NCBI RefSeq assembly: GCF_900091555.1
Contig: NZ_FMCX01000002.1
Span: 248,001 to 312,000 of the forward strand
Length of the DNA: 64,000 bases
Source: Micromonospora mirobrigensis
GTDB taxonomy: Bacteria; Actinomycetota; Actinomycetes; Mycobacteriales; Micromonosporaceae
Direction of reading: 5' to 3'
Shown one piece after another: positions 25,220 to 33,492 of the stretch (its first letter is position 1; the number at the start of each line of letters is the position of its first letter). Below the pieces are notes generated by a model, which did no database searches, was not told where the DNA came from, and saw nothing but the letters and a program-made list of their open reading frames with translations. The translations under genes were made by a program, and so were the position numbers.

Positions 25220-25456
25220 TCAGCGGACGGGTCCGTTGTTCCGGGCTGTGACCCAGCACACGCCGGGACGCCGAGGCCGGTTCGTCGACCGGCGATCCGG
25301 CCCGCCGGAATGGCGCACCCGCGGGATTGACCGGAGGCGGATTTCCGAGGATCGGGACGACGCGCCGAATGGAAATTGGTGGGTAATGTTGCGATTATGC
25401 CCGGCCATACGTCAAACTCTGGGGCAGAACCAGCCCGACACGAGGAGTAATTGGCG

Positions 25457-25804
25457 ATGGCAAGGAAGGTAATCACCGTTCTGACCGACGATCTCGACGG
25501 CGGAAAAGCCGATCGGACCGTCGAGTTCAGCCTGGACGGCGTGGCGTACACCATCGACGTCTCCGACGAGAACGCGGGGGTTCTGCGCAAGGCTCTGGAC
25601 CCGTACATCAGCGCCGGTCGGCGCATCGGCCGCGGTCCGGTCGACGCCGGTCGCGCCACCCGCCGGCCCGGCCGTCCGGCCGGCGCCGGAATGGACCGGG
25701 AGCAGAACCGGGCCATCCGGGAATGGGCCACCAAGAACGGCCACGAGATTTCCGAGCGGGGTCGGATCCCGGTGTCGGTCGTCGAGGCGTACAAGAACCG
25801 CTGA
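25457..25804 (+). CDS. lsr2: Lsr2, nucleoid-associated xenogeneic silencer
   Basis: The product is 115 aa. The N-terminal dimerisation domain starts [19 protein letters not shown] and continues [20 protein letters not shown]. The C-terminal DNA-binding domain is [20 protein letters not shown] with the minor-groove RGR motif. The linker is basic and Arg/Pro-rich ([12 protein letters not shown]). It coats and silences AT-rich DNA and shapes the nucleoid. GAGGAG nine bases before ATG 25457 fixes the start. The upstream 250 bases are locally AT-rich (GGAAATTGGTGGGTAATGTT), which would suit autoregulation by Lsr2 itself. It is divergent from lon and convergent with a secreted-protein gene. Confidence 0.96.
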   Translation: MARKVITVLTDDLDGGKADRTVEFSLDGVAYTIDVSDENAGVLRKALDPYISAGRRIGRGPVDAGRATRRPGRPAGAGMDREQNRAIREWATKNGHEISERGRIPVSVVEAYKNR

Positions 25805-25932
25805 GACAACCGGCGCGGTCACCCGCGGACACGTCGGGGTCACGCTGGGAAAGCGGCGTGATCCCGGTGGGCGCCTTTCCGCCGTTCACCATTTTCCGCC
25901 GGCCCGGCAGCCGCGGCGCGGCGGGTTCCACC

Positions 25933-25977
25933 CGAGGATCGGGCGGCCCGGGGACATCCCGGGCCGCCCGATCCTCG
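25933..25977. terminator. strong terminator, perfect 20-bp stem
   Basis: The arm 25933-25952 (CGAGGATCGGGCGGCCCGGG) pairs completely with 25958-25977 around GACAT. It lies directly behind the stop of the Asn/Gly-rich gene and may also stop lsr2 transcripts from the other side. Confidence 0.88.
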
Positions 25978-27315
25978 TCAGTCGACCTGGATGCGCACCA
26001 CGTCGAACGCGGGCGTCTGGTTCGCCCGCTCCATCATCGGAATCCGGTGCGAGCCGTCCCCGGCCCAGACCGCGCACTGCGCCGTGCCGGACTGCGGCAG
26101 GCCCGGGATCTGGATGAGGACGTCGTCGGGCTGGGCGCCACCACGCCCGTCCTCGGTGGCCACGAAGAACGCCGGCACGTCCTGCGGCGCGGGCGGCTCA
26201 CGGTCGCTCTGCAGCATCCGGCAGGCGGTGTGGAAGTGGCCGCGCACCAGCCCCTGGTCGTTCAGCAGCGAACTCTCCAGGTAGTAGCCCCCCTTGCCCG
26301 CGGCGAGGAACCGGTCGCGGACCAGGTTGCGGGTGGTCACCCGCAGCGTGAACGCCTGGTTGCGCTGCACCTGCCCGGGGAACTGGGTGATCAGCAACGA
26401 CGGGTTGTTCGCCGCCGCGCCGACCTCACCGAAGGCCGTGCTCACGCACCGGTTGCCGTTCTGGAAACCATCGTGCGCCTGCAACCTGCTGTTCCCGCAG
26501 TCCTTCGCCAGGACGCCGAGCCCGTTGTCGTTGTTGCCGCCGCCGTTGTTGTTCCCGCCATTGTTCGCGCCGCCGTTGCCGGCGCCACCGTTGTCGTTTC
26601 CACCCGTGGCGCCACCGTTGCCCGCGCCACCATTGGCGCCGCCGTTGTCCGCGCCGCCGTTCGCGCCACCGTTGTTCGCACCGCCGTTGTTCCCGCCGCC
26701 GTTGTTGCCGCCGGCCAGCGCGCACTCGGCGAGCCGGTCGAGGCCCTGCGGGCGCTGCGCGACCCGGCCGATCGCGGTGGCGATCCGGTTCAGGGCGGCC
26801 CGCCGCTTGTCGGCGAGCGGTCGCAGGATCGCGTTGTTGACGAAGTCCGGACCGTTGGCGCCCTCGGCGGCGAGCCGGCGGTTCGCCTCGGCGATCTGCC
26901 GCTGGAGCAGGGCCAGGTTGCGGTCGACCTCGTTGCGGGCCGCCGCCGGCACCTGCTGGAGCTGGCCGGTGGCGTCCGGGCAGGCCACGGTGGTCGCGCC
27001 GGCGCCCGCGCCACCCGCCGTGGTGTTCTGGCACTCGGCGACCGACATCTGCCCGTCGCCCCAGTGGTTGCGCACCCAGCGACCGTTCTGCCAGGTCCGG
27101 GTGGTGCTGCCACGACCGCTCGGCGAGGTGGCGCCCGGGCTCGGCGCCACGCACGAGACCGCCCTGGTGCGGGTGCCCGTCGGCCGCTCGTGGGCCGACG
27201 AGATCTGGGTGACGGCGACGATCCCGCCGAAGACCGCGAGCGTGCCGACCACGGCCAGCACCCGCTTGCTCCGCGCGTTACCGGATGACCGGCGCGCGGT
27301 TGTGGACCTGCGCAT
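25978..27315 (-). CDS. secreted protein with Asn/Gly-rich repeat and C-terminal beta-rich domain
   Basis: The product is 445 aa. An Arg-rich signal or anchor (SKRVLAVVGTLAVFGGIVAV, ending near SSA) is followed by a Cys-containing N-domain (VSCVAPSP, VAECQNTTAG, VACPDATG) and a helical segment. About 65 residues made almost only of N and G with A and D come next. The C-domain of about 150 residues has CGNSRLQAHDGFQNGNRC, RVTTRNLVRDRFLAAGKGGY and HFHTACRMLQSD. It appears to be a surface or matrix protein; I recall similar proteins only as uncharacterised ones with odd names ('pecanex-like'). ATG 27315 has AAGGAG nine bases upstream. The function is unknown. Confidence 0.78.
   Translation of the reverse strand: MRRSTTARRSSGNARSKRVLAVVGTLAVFGGIVAVTQISSAHERPTGTRTRAVSCVAPSPGATSPSGRGSTTRTWQNGRWVRNHWGDGQMSVAECQNTTAGGAGAGATTVACPDATGQLQQVPAAARNEVDRNLALLQRQIAEANRRLAAEGANGPDFVNNAILRPLADKRRAALNRIATAIGRVAQRPQGLDRLAECALAGGNNGGGNNGGANNGGANGGADNGGANGGAGNGGATGGNDNGGAGNGGANNGGNNNGGGNNDNGLGVLAKDCGNSRLQAHDGFQNGNRCVSTAFGEVGAAANNPSLLITQFPGQVQRNQAFTLRVTTRNLVRDRFLAAGKGGYYLESSLLNDQGLVRGHFHTACRMLQSDREPPAPQDVPAFFVATEDGRGGAQPDDVLIQIPGLPQSGTAQCAVWAGDGSHRIPMMERANQTPAFDVVRIQVD
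26522..26716. repeat. tandem-like repeat coding for Asn-Gly runs
   Basis: Degenerate nine-base units (variants of CCGCCGTTG, antisense to CAA/AAC-GGC codons) encode blocks such as NNGGGNNGG and ANNGGANGGAD inside the secreted protein. Such runs vary in length between strains by slippage. Confidence 0.75.
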
Positions 27316-27593
27316 CGAATTGCTCTCCTTCTCGATCCGGTAGTTGACCCGCGACCTCGCCGGATCGACGAATTCGGGGTCTGCCACCCCGGCGAGGAAC
27401 ACGGCGCCGTTCCGGCCGTACGTCGATGACCGACGATGCCCCTTCCGCACCGTCCGCCGCGCCCGCCGGGCGCGGCCGGGAAGATCTGCGTCCGTTCGGG
27501 CAGGAGTACGGAGTGCGGGCCGCCAGGGTTCAACCGGGCGTACGCGGATTTCCGGGAAAAGGAGCGGCGGGGGACGACACCCGCCGAATGCGC

Positions 27594-28481
27594 TCAGTCG
27601 GCGCAGAGGTGCGCGAAGGCGAAGCCGTCCACCAGCTCGTCGGAGCGCTCGTTCAACTCCACCACCGACCGGCGCAGCTCGTCACCGGTGACCAGCTCCG
27701 GCGTCACCCCGGTCAGGTCGCGCAGCCGCTCGCCGAGCGCCGCCGCGGCCAGGTCCTCGGCCAGCCGGGCGGCGTCCACCCCGCTCCAGACCCCGTGCTC
27801 CCAGATCCGCACCCGCTCCACCAGGCACCGGTCCGGGCGCACGGAGACCCAGCTCCAGCCCTCCGCCGGCCCGCCCCGCCACCGCACGTGCAGACCCCGC
27901 ACCAGCGGGTCTGCCAACCGCCGGTCCACGTACGCCTCGACCGCCGCCGTACGGGCCAGCGCGCCGAGATCGTTCACGTGGCCGCTACGCCCATCGGGCA
28001 GCCGGCCGACGATGTCGCGGAAGCCCACCGACGCCGGGTCCGGGTCACCGCCCGCGCCGTCGACGTCGACGACCCCGGCGTACCGGCGGGCGTCCAGGAC
28101 GTACCCGATGATCCGCCGGCTGTGCCCGGCGGCGCCCGGCGTGGCGCTCTCCACCGTGAGCACCGGGAGCCCGACCGCCGCGCAGACGGCCGTCGTCGCC
28201 CGCTCGACCCGGTGCCGGGGCGACCCGGACGGCGCCGGTGGCGCGATCCGCAGCGCGAACGCCGGCAGCCCGGTGCGGGCGTCGCAGACCACCTGGTCGA
28301 AGCCCTCGCGCAACGCGGAACTCCACTGGTGCCCGGTGATGCCCGGCGGGCGACCGGTGACCAGCTCACCCAGGCGGCGATCGGGGTGCACGACCGGATC
28401 GGCGCCGGACCGGTCCGGGTCGGCGGTGAGGGGACGCAGCCAGGCGCCGGTGCCGGTGCTCGTCATCGTGGTGGGATCCAT
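27594..28481 (-). CDS. uncharacterised protein, possibly with a DUF2726-like domain
   Basis: The product is about 295 aa and cytoplasmic, with no membrane segment. The N-half contains FDQVVCDARTGLPAFALRI, then RHRVERATTAVCAAVGLPVL and VESATP. This pattern (resource encoded by a 'current best' region followed by a paired residue set) resembles DUF2726 or an endonuclease-like fold in which Asp and Glu residues bind metal. The C-half (AAVEAYVDRRLADPLVRGLH to AFAHLCAD) is not recognised. ATG 28481 is about 25 bases after a TAGACT -10 box (28511-28506), and no ribosome-binding site is obvious. It is divergent from the DICT-domain gene. The family link is tentative. Confidence 0.6.
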   Translation of the reverse strand: MDPTTMTSTGTGAWLRPLTADPDRSGADPVVHPDRRLGELVTGRPPGITGHQWSSALREGFDQVVCDARTGLPAFALRIAPPAPSGSPRHRVERATTAVCAAVGLPVLTVESATPGAAGHSRRIIGYVLDARRYAGVVDVDGAGGDPDPASVGFRDIVGRLPDGRSGHVNDLGALARTAAVEAYVDRRLADPLVRGLHVRWRGGPAEGWSWVSVRPDRCLVERVRIWEHGVWSGVDAARLAEDLAAAALGERLRDLTGVTPELVTGDELRRSVVELNERSDELVDGFAFAHLCAD

Positions 28482-28601
28482 CCGTGGGGCGGTCGACCGG
28501 CCCCGAGTCTAGGTCGCCGATCATGGGCGGCGGCTCGGCGGTGCGGCCGAGCCGCCCGGTGGCCGGCCGACGCAGCGGATGCGCCGCTCGGGCCGATTAT
28601 C

Positions 28602-28607
28602 TAGGCT
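28602..28607 (+). promoter_or_regulatory. -10 box (TAGGCT) of the DICT-domain gene
   Basis: TAGGCT ends six bases before GTG 28614. A GC-rich hairpin (28529-28539 with 28546-28556) lies upstream in the shared divergent region and could influence either promoter. Confidence 0.5.
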
Positions 28608-28613
28608 CACCGG

Positions 28614-29702
28614 GTGCCACAGAGTGGAGCAGAACCGCAACGATCGACCAAGCGCGCTCTCGTCGCCGTCTCGCACGCCATCGAGCAGGCCGCGCTGGCC
28701 ACCGCGGAGGACGGCCCGCTGCTGGTCGTCGCGCTGTTCCAGCGGCTGCCGTACTTCGAGCGGGAACGCGCCCGGTACGCGCGGATCGCCGGCACGGCCG
28801 CCGTGACGGTGATCGGCATGGTCGGCCAACTCCCGGCCGACCTGCCGCCCAACGTGGTGGGTGTGACGCTGGACGAGGCGGAGGAGCTGGGCCGCGAGTG
28901 GAGCGTGGTGGCGCTGACCCCCCGCTTCGGCGCCGCCCTGGTGGCGTACGACCGGGGTGAGGTGGAGCCGGCGCCCACGCTGGAGGCCGGACGGCTCTTC
29001 GACGGCGGCTGGAGCTTCCGGCGCGACGCCGCGTTGCACGAGGCGCTGCGGCTGCGCGACCGCCTCGGCGACCGGGTGTCCGGTCCGGCCCGCGCGGCCT
29101 TCGACGCGGTCCTGGAGCGGGTACGGGACCTGCCCGCCACGCCCGGGGAGAGCCGGGCGGAGGCGGCGCTGCGGCTGATGGCGGAGCGGGCCGAGCGGGC
29201 CGGGGCCGAGCCGGTCGAGGAGCGGCCATCGCTGCTGGACGAGCCGGCGATGCGCCGGTGGACGCTGGCCGACGGGGTCACCGCCTCCGGCACCCTGCCG
29301 GTGGCGGTGATCGGCGTCCGGGTGGCGGAACCGGCCGGCACCCCGGAACGCTTCGGCCGGCGCAGTCTGGCCCGGGAGACCCAGGCCGTCGTGGCCGCCC
29401 TGACCGCGGTGCTGCGCCCGGTGGACCGGGCGGTACGCCTCACCGAGCACGAGTACCTGCTGGTCCTGCCGGCGCTCACCGAGGAACAGGCGGTGGCCGT
29501 GGCCGGCCGGGTCCACGAGTCGATCGGCGGACTGGCCCGCTCGTACCCCTTCGTGGCCTACGCGGTGCACGCGGCGGTCGCCGTCACCGACCGGCGTCCG
29601 CTGCCGGTGGCCGAGGTGCGGCACGCGGTCGAGTGGGCGGCGCGGGAGGGTGTGCCGGTGGCCACGGTCGCCCGGGAGGCGGTGGCCGCCGGGCCGCGCT
29701 GA
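28614..29702 (+). CDS. DICT sensory domain fused to a degenerate GGDEF domain
   Basis: The product is 362 aa. Residues 12-115 match the DICT domain: AVSHAIEQAALATAEDGPLL, FQRLPYFERERARYARIA, VVGVTLDEAEELGREWSVV and TPRFGAALVAYD. A helical linker follows. The last 140 residues have the GGDEF fold order (AVIGVRVAEP near the start, RLTEHEYLLVLPAL at the signature). The GG(D/E)EF loop is replaced by TEHEY, so diguanylate cyclase activity is unlikely. It may bind a nucleotide or act as a light/redox or second-messenger sensor. A leaderless GTG start follows TAGGCT by six bases. The gene stands alone between divergent and convergent neighbours. Confidence 0.8.
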   Translation: MPQSGAEPQRSTKRALVAVSHAIEQAALATAEDGPLLVVALFQRLPYFERERARYARIAGTAAVTVIGMVGQLPADLPPNVVGVTLDEAEELGREWSVVALTPRFGAALVAYDRGEVEPAPTLEAGRLFDGGWSFRRDAALHEALRLRDRLGDRVSGPARAAFDAVLERVRDLPATPGESRAEAALRLMAERAERAGAEPVEERPSLLDEPAMRRWTLADGVTASGTLPVAVIGVRVAEPAGTPERFGRRSLARETQAVVAALTAVLRPVDRAVRLTEHEYLLVLPALTEEQAVAVAGRVHESIGGLARSYPFVAYAVHAAVAVTDRRPLPVAEVRHAVEWAAREGVPVATVAREAVAAGPR

Positions 29703-29715
29703 CCGGGCCCGCGGC

Positions 29716-30381
29716 TCAGCGCCAGACCACCACCTCGGACAGCGGCTTGCGCGCCAGGTCCGGCACGCCGGCCCCGTCGGCCGGGTAACCGACCGGGATG
29801 ATCAGGTAGCCCCGCTCCTCCGCCGGCCGGTCGAGCAGCTCGTTGAGGAACCGCATCGGGCTCGGCGTGTGGGTGAGGGTGGCCAGGCCGGCGTGGTGCA
29901 GGGCCGCGAGCAGGAATCCGACGGCGATCCCGACCGACTCCTTGACGTAGTACGGCCGGGGCGTGCGCGGCCCGCGGTGCACCTCGAAGACCACGATCAC
30001 GGCCGGGGCGGTCTCCAGGAAGGGCTTGCTGGCGTCGGTGCCCAGCGGCGCCAACGCGGCCAACCACTCTTCCGGTGCCCGCCGCTCGTAGAAGACCCGC
30101 TCCTCCGCCTCCGCCGCCGCGCGCAGCCGGCGCTTCAGCCCGGGGTCGGTGACCACCACGAACCGCCACGGTTGCACGTTCGCGCCGCTGGGCGCGGACG
30201 CCGCCGCGCGCAGCGCCTCGGCCAGCACGCCGTCGGGCACCGGCCGGTCGCTGAACTCCCGCACGCTGCGGCGCCGGGTCATGGCCCGGGCGAAGTCGCG
30301 GGCCCGGGACAGGGCCTGGTCGGCCGGGACACCGTAGTCGGGGACGGGCAGGGGCGACGCGGGATCCGGGTTCGTCGACAC
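29716..30381 (-). CDS. nitroreductase-family flavoprotein
   Basis: The product is about 221 aa. The FMN-binding start is [40 protein letters not shown] lines the flavin. [20 protein letters not shown] and [20 protein letters not shown] complete the dimer fold. The family reduces quinones, nitro groups or flavins with NAD(P)H, or dehalogenates aromatics. GTG 30381 is preferred because the protein then begins just before the conserved region; ATG 30417 would add 12 residues. The neighbours (stress protein, CBS-BON protein, DoxX) make a hypoxia or redox-stress role plausible, as with DosR-regulated nitroreductases, but that is inference. Confidence 0.88.
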   Translation of the reverse strand: MSTNPDPASPLPVPDYGVPADQALSRARDFARAMTRRRSVREFSDRPVPDGVLAEALRAAASAPSGANVQPWRFVVVTDPGLKRRLRAAAEAEERVFYERRAPEEWLAALAPLGTDASKPFLETAPAVIVVFEVHRGPRTPRPYYVKESVGIAVGFLLAALHHAGLATLTHTPSPMRFLNELLDRPAEERGYLIIPVGYPADGAGVPDLARKPLSEVVVWR

Positions 30382-30497
30382 CGGACCATTGTGGACGTGA
30401 CCATCGGTCCCGGCCACCGGACGGACCCGCGAGGGCCGGTCCCGGCCGGGCCGGCATGATCGGTACGGGCGCCGCCGGCGCCGGGGAGGGGGTACGC

Positions 30498-31226
30498 GTG
30501 CGGGTCGTGTCGTTGGTGCCGTCGCTGACCGAGGCGGTCGCGGTGACCCTGCCCGGGGTGCTGGTCGGGGCGACGGACTGGTGCACCCATCCGGCCGGGC
30601 TGGACGTCGCCCGGGTCGGCGGCAGCAAGTACCCGGACCTCGACCGGGTCCGTGCCCTGCGGCCCGACCTGGTCCTGCTCAACGTGGAGGAGAACCGCCG
30701 CGAGGACGCGGACGCGCTGGCGGCCGCCGGGGTGCCGGTGCGGGTGACGTACCCGCGTACCGTGCCGGCGGCGCTGGACGAACTGGCCGGCCTGCTGGCC
30801 GACCTCGGTGCCCCCGGCGAGCCGGGGTGGCTGGCCGCGGCCCGCCGGGCCTGGGCGGACCCGCCCGCCCTGCCCCGGGTACGCACGGCCGTGGTGCCGG
30901 TGTGGCGCCGGCCGTGGGTGGTGCTCGGCGCGGAGACCTTCGCCGGTGACGTGCTGCGCCGGCTGGGCGTGGTCAACGCCTACGCCGGGGACCCGGAGCG
31001 GTATCCCCGGCCCGGCCTGGACGAGCTGCGGGCCCGCCGGCCCGATCTGGTGGTGCTGCCCGACGAGCCCTACCGGTTCACCGCCGAGGACGGTCCGGAG
31101 GCCTTCCCCGGAGTGCCCTGCGCACTCGTCTCCGGCCGGCACCTCACCTGGTACGGCCCCAGCCTCGCCGAGGCGCCCGCCGTGCTCGCCGCGGCCCTGT
31201 CCGCGCCCCTCTCCCCCGCCGGCTGA
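30498..31226 (+). CDS. TroA-like (BtuF-type) metal/cobalamin-binding fold, cytoplasmic
   Basis: The product is about 242 aa. [20 protein letters not shown] starts the helical-backbone receptor fold. [33 protein letters not shown] and [20 protein letters not shown] follow as in BtuF proteins. It has no signal peptide or lipobox and no permease or ATPase genes nearby, so it cannot be a normal binding protein of an ABC importer. Homologues of this 'cobalamin-binding protein' type without export signals are frequent in bacteria and their role is unclear. GTG 30498 follows GGGGAGGGGG; ATG 30456 upstream lacks such a site. Confidence 0.8.
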   Translation: MRVVSLVPSLTEAVAVTLPGVLVGATDWCTHPAGLDVARVGGSKYPDLDRVRALRPDLVLLNVEENRREDADALAAAGVPVRVTYPRTVPAALDELAGLLADLGAPGEPGWLAAARRAWADPPALPRVRTAVVPVWRRPWVVLGAETFAGDVLRRLGVVNAYAGDPERYPRPGLDELRARRPDLVVLPDEPYRFTAEDGPEAFPGVPCALVSGRHLTWYGPSLAEAPAVLAAALSAPLSPAG

Positions 31227-31249
31227 CCCGGCCCCGTCGCACGCCGTGC

Positions 31250-31263
31250 GGGGCGAACGGCCC
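31250..31263. promoter_or_regulatory. DosR/DevR-like box upstream of the stress-protein gene
   Basis: GGGGCGAACGGCCC fits the loose actinobacterial DevR pattern GGGnCnnWnGnCCC, 67 bases before the start at 31330. Such matches are common in GC-rich DNA, so this is only a candidate, supported by the stress-gene context. Confidence 0.3.
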
Positions 31264-31329
31264 GAGCCCGCCGGGTCCTTCGCGCCTGGCCGGCCGACCC
31301 TCGACGGGATGGACTGCGGGAGGAGGCGA

Positions 31330-31656
31330 ATGACGGACGCGACCGGACCGGTCGACGAGCGGGCCCGCGCGGTGGCCCTGCTCGACGACGAGATCCGCGG
31401 CCTGGCCCTCCGCGAGGGACCCGGCTGCGTGGTCTCCGGCGAGGTCGTCGAGGGACCGCCCGCCGAGGTGCTGGCGTCGGCGGCCCGCGGCGCCGACCTG
31501 CTGGTGCTGGGCAGTCACGGGCACAGCCGGCTGCGGCACACGGTGCTCGGCTCGGTGAGCGAGGAGTGCGTCCGCCGGGCCACCTGCCCGGTGGTGGTGG
31601 TGCCGGTGCCCGCGCCGACCACCCGGGTCTCGACCGAACCCGCCCTGCGCGCCTGA
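31330..31656 (+). CDS. half-length universal stress protein
   Basis: The product is 108 aa, compared with about 140 for a normal UspA domain. The C-terminal half is complete: GADLLVLGSHGHSRLRHTVL then GSVSEECVRRATCPVVVVPV. This contains the G-x2-G-x9-G-S ATP loop. The first beta strand and its Asp (VVVGVDGS) are absent; instead the protein starts at the helix before strand 3. A perfect GGGAGGAGG site in front of ATG 31330 shows that the short form is translated. It may dimerise to rebuild a domain, or be decaying. A hairpin terminator follows. The neighbours suggest membership of a hypoxia/stress group. Confidence 0.8.
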   Translation: MTDATGPVDERARAVALLDDEIRGLALREGPGCVVSGEVVEGPPAEVLASAARGADLLVLGSHGHSRLRHTVLGSVSEECVRRATCPVVVVPVPAPTTRVSTEPALRA

Positions 31657-31663
31657 CCCCGAC

Positions 31664-31700
31664 GGCAGCGGCCCCACCGGCGACGGTGGGGCCCGCTGCC
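31664..31700 (+). terminator. terminator of the stress-protein gene
   Basis: GGCAGCGGCCCCACCG (31664-31679) pairs with 31684-31700 around GCGA, with one bulged C. It begins seven bases after the stop codon. Confidence 0.7.
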
Positions 31701-31749
31701 GCACCGGCATCCGTGACGCAGGTAGCCAGCGCCGCGGTGACAACCGTTT

Positions 31750-31799
31750 CGAGCGTGATACCTCAGAGTCATCATTATTCCTCCGAGGTATCACGCTCG
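31750..31799. repeat. AT-rich long hairpin, 15-bp arms
   Basis: CGAGCGTGATACCTC (31750-31764) is the exact reverse complement of 31785-31799. A mismatch and three more pairs continue inward, leaving a 12-base AT-rich loop (TCATCATTATTC). The composition is far below local GC. It stands between two convergent genes that already have, or do not need, this element. It may be a small dispersed palindrome or an unusual terminator. Confidence 0.75.
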
Positions 31800-31852
31800 C
31801 GGAGCCGTCCACTTCGCCACCCACGGACCCGAGCGCGGCCCGGGACCGCGGC

Positions 31853-32551
31853 TCAGGCCACCGGGGTGACCGGGCCCGACGGTGACTCCACCAGGGTGGT
31901 GTCGTCCACGTCGTAACCGACGGCGTTCACCACCTGGACCACGCCGCCGACCTGCGCGGCGAGCCGGCCGGCCAGATCCACCGCGGTACGCCGGTCCAGG
32001 CGCCCGTCGAGGGTGACCACCCCGTCGCGGACCTGCACGGTGACCAGGCCGTCGCGCACGGCCAGCACCCGACGCAGCACCTCCTGCACCACGTCCTCAC
32101 GGATCTCCGCGTCGGTACGCAGGTGCACCCGGAGCAGGTCGCCACGGGTCACGATGCCGACCAGCCGGCCGAGGTCGTCCAGCACCGGCAGCCGCTTGAC
32201 CGCGTCGCGGTCCATCTGCCTCGCCGCCGCCGGCAGGGAAGCCTGCGCGACGGTGGTGACCGCGGGAGCGCTCATCAGGTCCCGGGCGACCAGCCCGTCG
32301 GCCTTCTCCCGCGCGGCACGCCGCCGGCGCCCCTCGAAGACCCGCCGCTGCTCCGGGTGGCCGGACCGTTCCACCTTGTGCAGCAGGTCGGTCTCGGAGA
32401 CCACCCCCAGCACCCGGCGGAACCCGTCCACCACCGGCACGCCGCTCACGCCCCGGCGGATCAGCACGTCGACGATCTGCCGGTACGGCGTCTCCTCCCC
32501 GACCGTCGCGACGTCCCTGGTCATCACGTCGCCCACCTGCCACGTCCTCAT
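31853..32551 (-). CDS. two CBS domains plus BON domain protein
   Basis: The product is 232 aa. CBS1 is VGDVMTRDVATVGEETPYRQ to GVSGVPVVDGFRRVLGVVSE. CBS2 is ARDLMSAPAVTTVAQASLPA to VKRLPVLDDLGRLVGIVTRG. These pairs bind adenosine nucleotides. The C-terminal BON domain (AVRDGLVTVQVRDGVVTLDG to VVQVVNAVGY) usually meets membranes or phospholipids. This CBS-CBS-BON arrangement is widespread in actinobacteria near hypoxia and universal stress genes. No transporter or enzyme part is fused. GAGGAGG six bases before ATG 32551 sets the start. It is divergent from doxX; a DosR-like box lies in the shared region. Confidence 0.9.
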   Translation of the reverse strand: MRTWQVGDVMTRDVATVGEETPYRQIVDVLIRRGVSGVPVVDGFRRVLGVVSETDLLHKVERSGHPEQRRVFEGRRRRAAREKADGLVARDLMSAPAVTTVAQASLPAAARQMDRDAVKRLPVLDDLGRLVGIVTRGDLLRVHLRTDAEIREDVVQEVLRRVLAVRDGLVTVQVRDGVVTLDGRLDRRTAVDLAGRLAAQVGGVVQVVNAVGYDVDDTTLVESPSGPVTPVA

Positions 32552-32657
32552 GACGGCCTCCTCGCCGAGTCGTTCCACCCGCGACGCTACGAGCGGGCCG
32601 GTGGCCCGGTCAGAGGCGGCGGACCGGCGTCGCACGGCCGACCGGACCACCCCGATC

Positions 32658-32672
32658 GGGGTCCAAGGTCCC
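32658..32672. promoter_or_regulatory. DosR/DevR-like box in the CBS-BON/doxX divergent region
   Basis: Read on the minus strand the sequence is GGGACCTTGGACCCC, which keeps GGGAC-n-TT-n-G-n-CCC of the DevR box. It lies about 107 bases upstream of the CBS-BON start. It is a closer match than the other candidate but still unproven. Confidence 0.4.
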
Positions 32673-32777
32673 GGGTGGACGGGGCCCGGTCGGCCCTGCT
32701 GTCGACGCATCGGCAGGAGTGGAATGAATGTGCCACCGAGAAGCGCGGTGCGAGGCACAAGAAGGGACGTGGAGACC

Positions 32778-33326
32778 ATGACCGCGACAACTGAGCGGAC
32801 CACCGCCAACACCATCGCTCCGGCGGCCGGGACCACCCGTGAGAAGGCCACCCGGTACGTCTTCGCCGGGCTGCGGATCGCGCTGGGCTGGGTCTTCCTC
32901 TGGGCGTTCGTCGACAAGCTGTTCGGGCTCGGCCACGCCACCCCGGAGAAGGGGGCCTGGATCAACGGCGGCAGCCCCACCAAGGGCTTCCTCGCCTTCG
33001 GCGCCAGCGGCCCGTTCAAGGGCTTCTACAACGGGATCGCCGGAGCCGCCTGGGCGGACTGGCTGTTCATGCTCGGCCTGCTGGGCATCGGCGTCGCCCT
33101 GATCCTCGGCATCGGGATGCGGATCGCCGCCATCGCCGGCACCGTCCTGCTGGTCCTGATGTGGACGGTCGTCCTGCCCCCCGAGAACAACCCGTTCATG
33201 GACGACCACCTGATCTACGCGGGTCTGCTGGCCGCCCTGGCCCTGGTCGGCGCCGGGAACACCCTCGGCCTCGGCGGGACGTGGCAGAAGCTGCCGATCG
33301 TCCAGCGCCTCCCCTGGCTCCGCTGA
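32778..33326 (+). CDS. DoxX-family membrane protein
   Basis: The product is 182 aa with four membrane helices: VFAGLRIALGWVFLWAFVDK, GAAWADWLFMLGLLGIGVAL, MRIAAIAGTVLLVLMWTVVL and LIYAGLLAALALVGAGNTLG. The DoxX pattern (first-helix Trp/Phe-rich, DKLFGLGHATP and a central extramembrane loop with a conserved Gly-Trp) resembles the small subunit of thiosulfate:quinone oxidoreductase. Actinobacterial relatives work in membrane redox homeostasis with thiols. The loop INGGSPTKGFLAFGASGPFK is typical of the longer actinobacterial form. The gene is alone and ends with a good terminator. Confidence 0.85.
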   Translation: MTATTERTTANTIAPAAGTTREKATRYVFAGLRIALGWVFLWAFVDKLFGLGHATPEKGAWINGGSPTKGFLAFGASGPFKGFYNGIAGAAWADWLFMLGLLGIGVALILGIGMRIAAIAGTVLLVLMWTVVLPPENNPFMDDHLIYAGLLAALALVGAGNTLGLGGTWQKLPIVQRLPWLR

Positions 33327-33337
33327 ACACCACCCCC

Positions 33338-33366
33338 GGCGGGCGTCACCGATGGTGACGCCCGCC
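33338..33366 (+). terminator. doxX terminator
   Basis: GGCGGGCGTCACC (33338-33350) pairs perfectly with 33354-33366 around GAT, followed by TTT. Confidence 0.85.
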
Positions 33367-33492
33367 TTTCGCGTACGCCCACCCGCCGCCGCTGCGGGGC
33401 GGCCCCCCTCGGGGACCGGCGGGGATCGGTGGGTCGCTATCCGGCAGGATCGATACCGACCGCAGAACCGTGACCGAGGTGGGAGAGCGCGA

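Noticed and set aside
26522..26716. CRISPR-like array from the regular nine-base units
   Set aside because: Units are in-frame codons of an Asn/Gly repeat; there are no separate spacers and no cas genes in the window.
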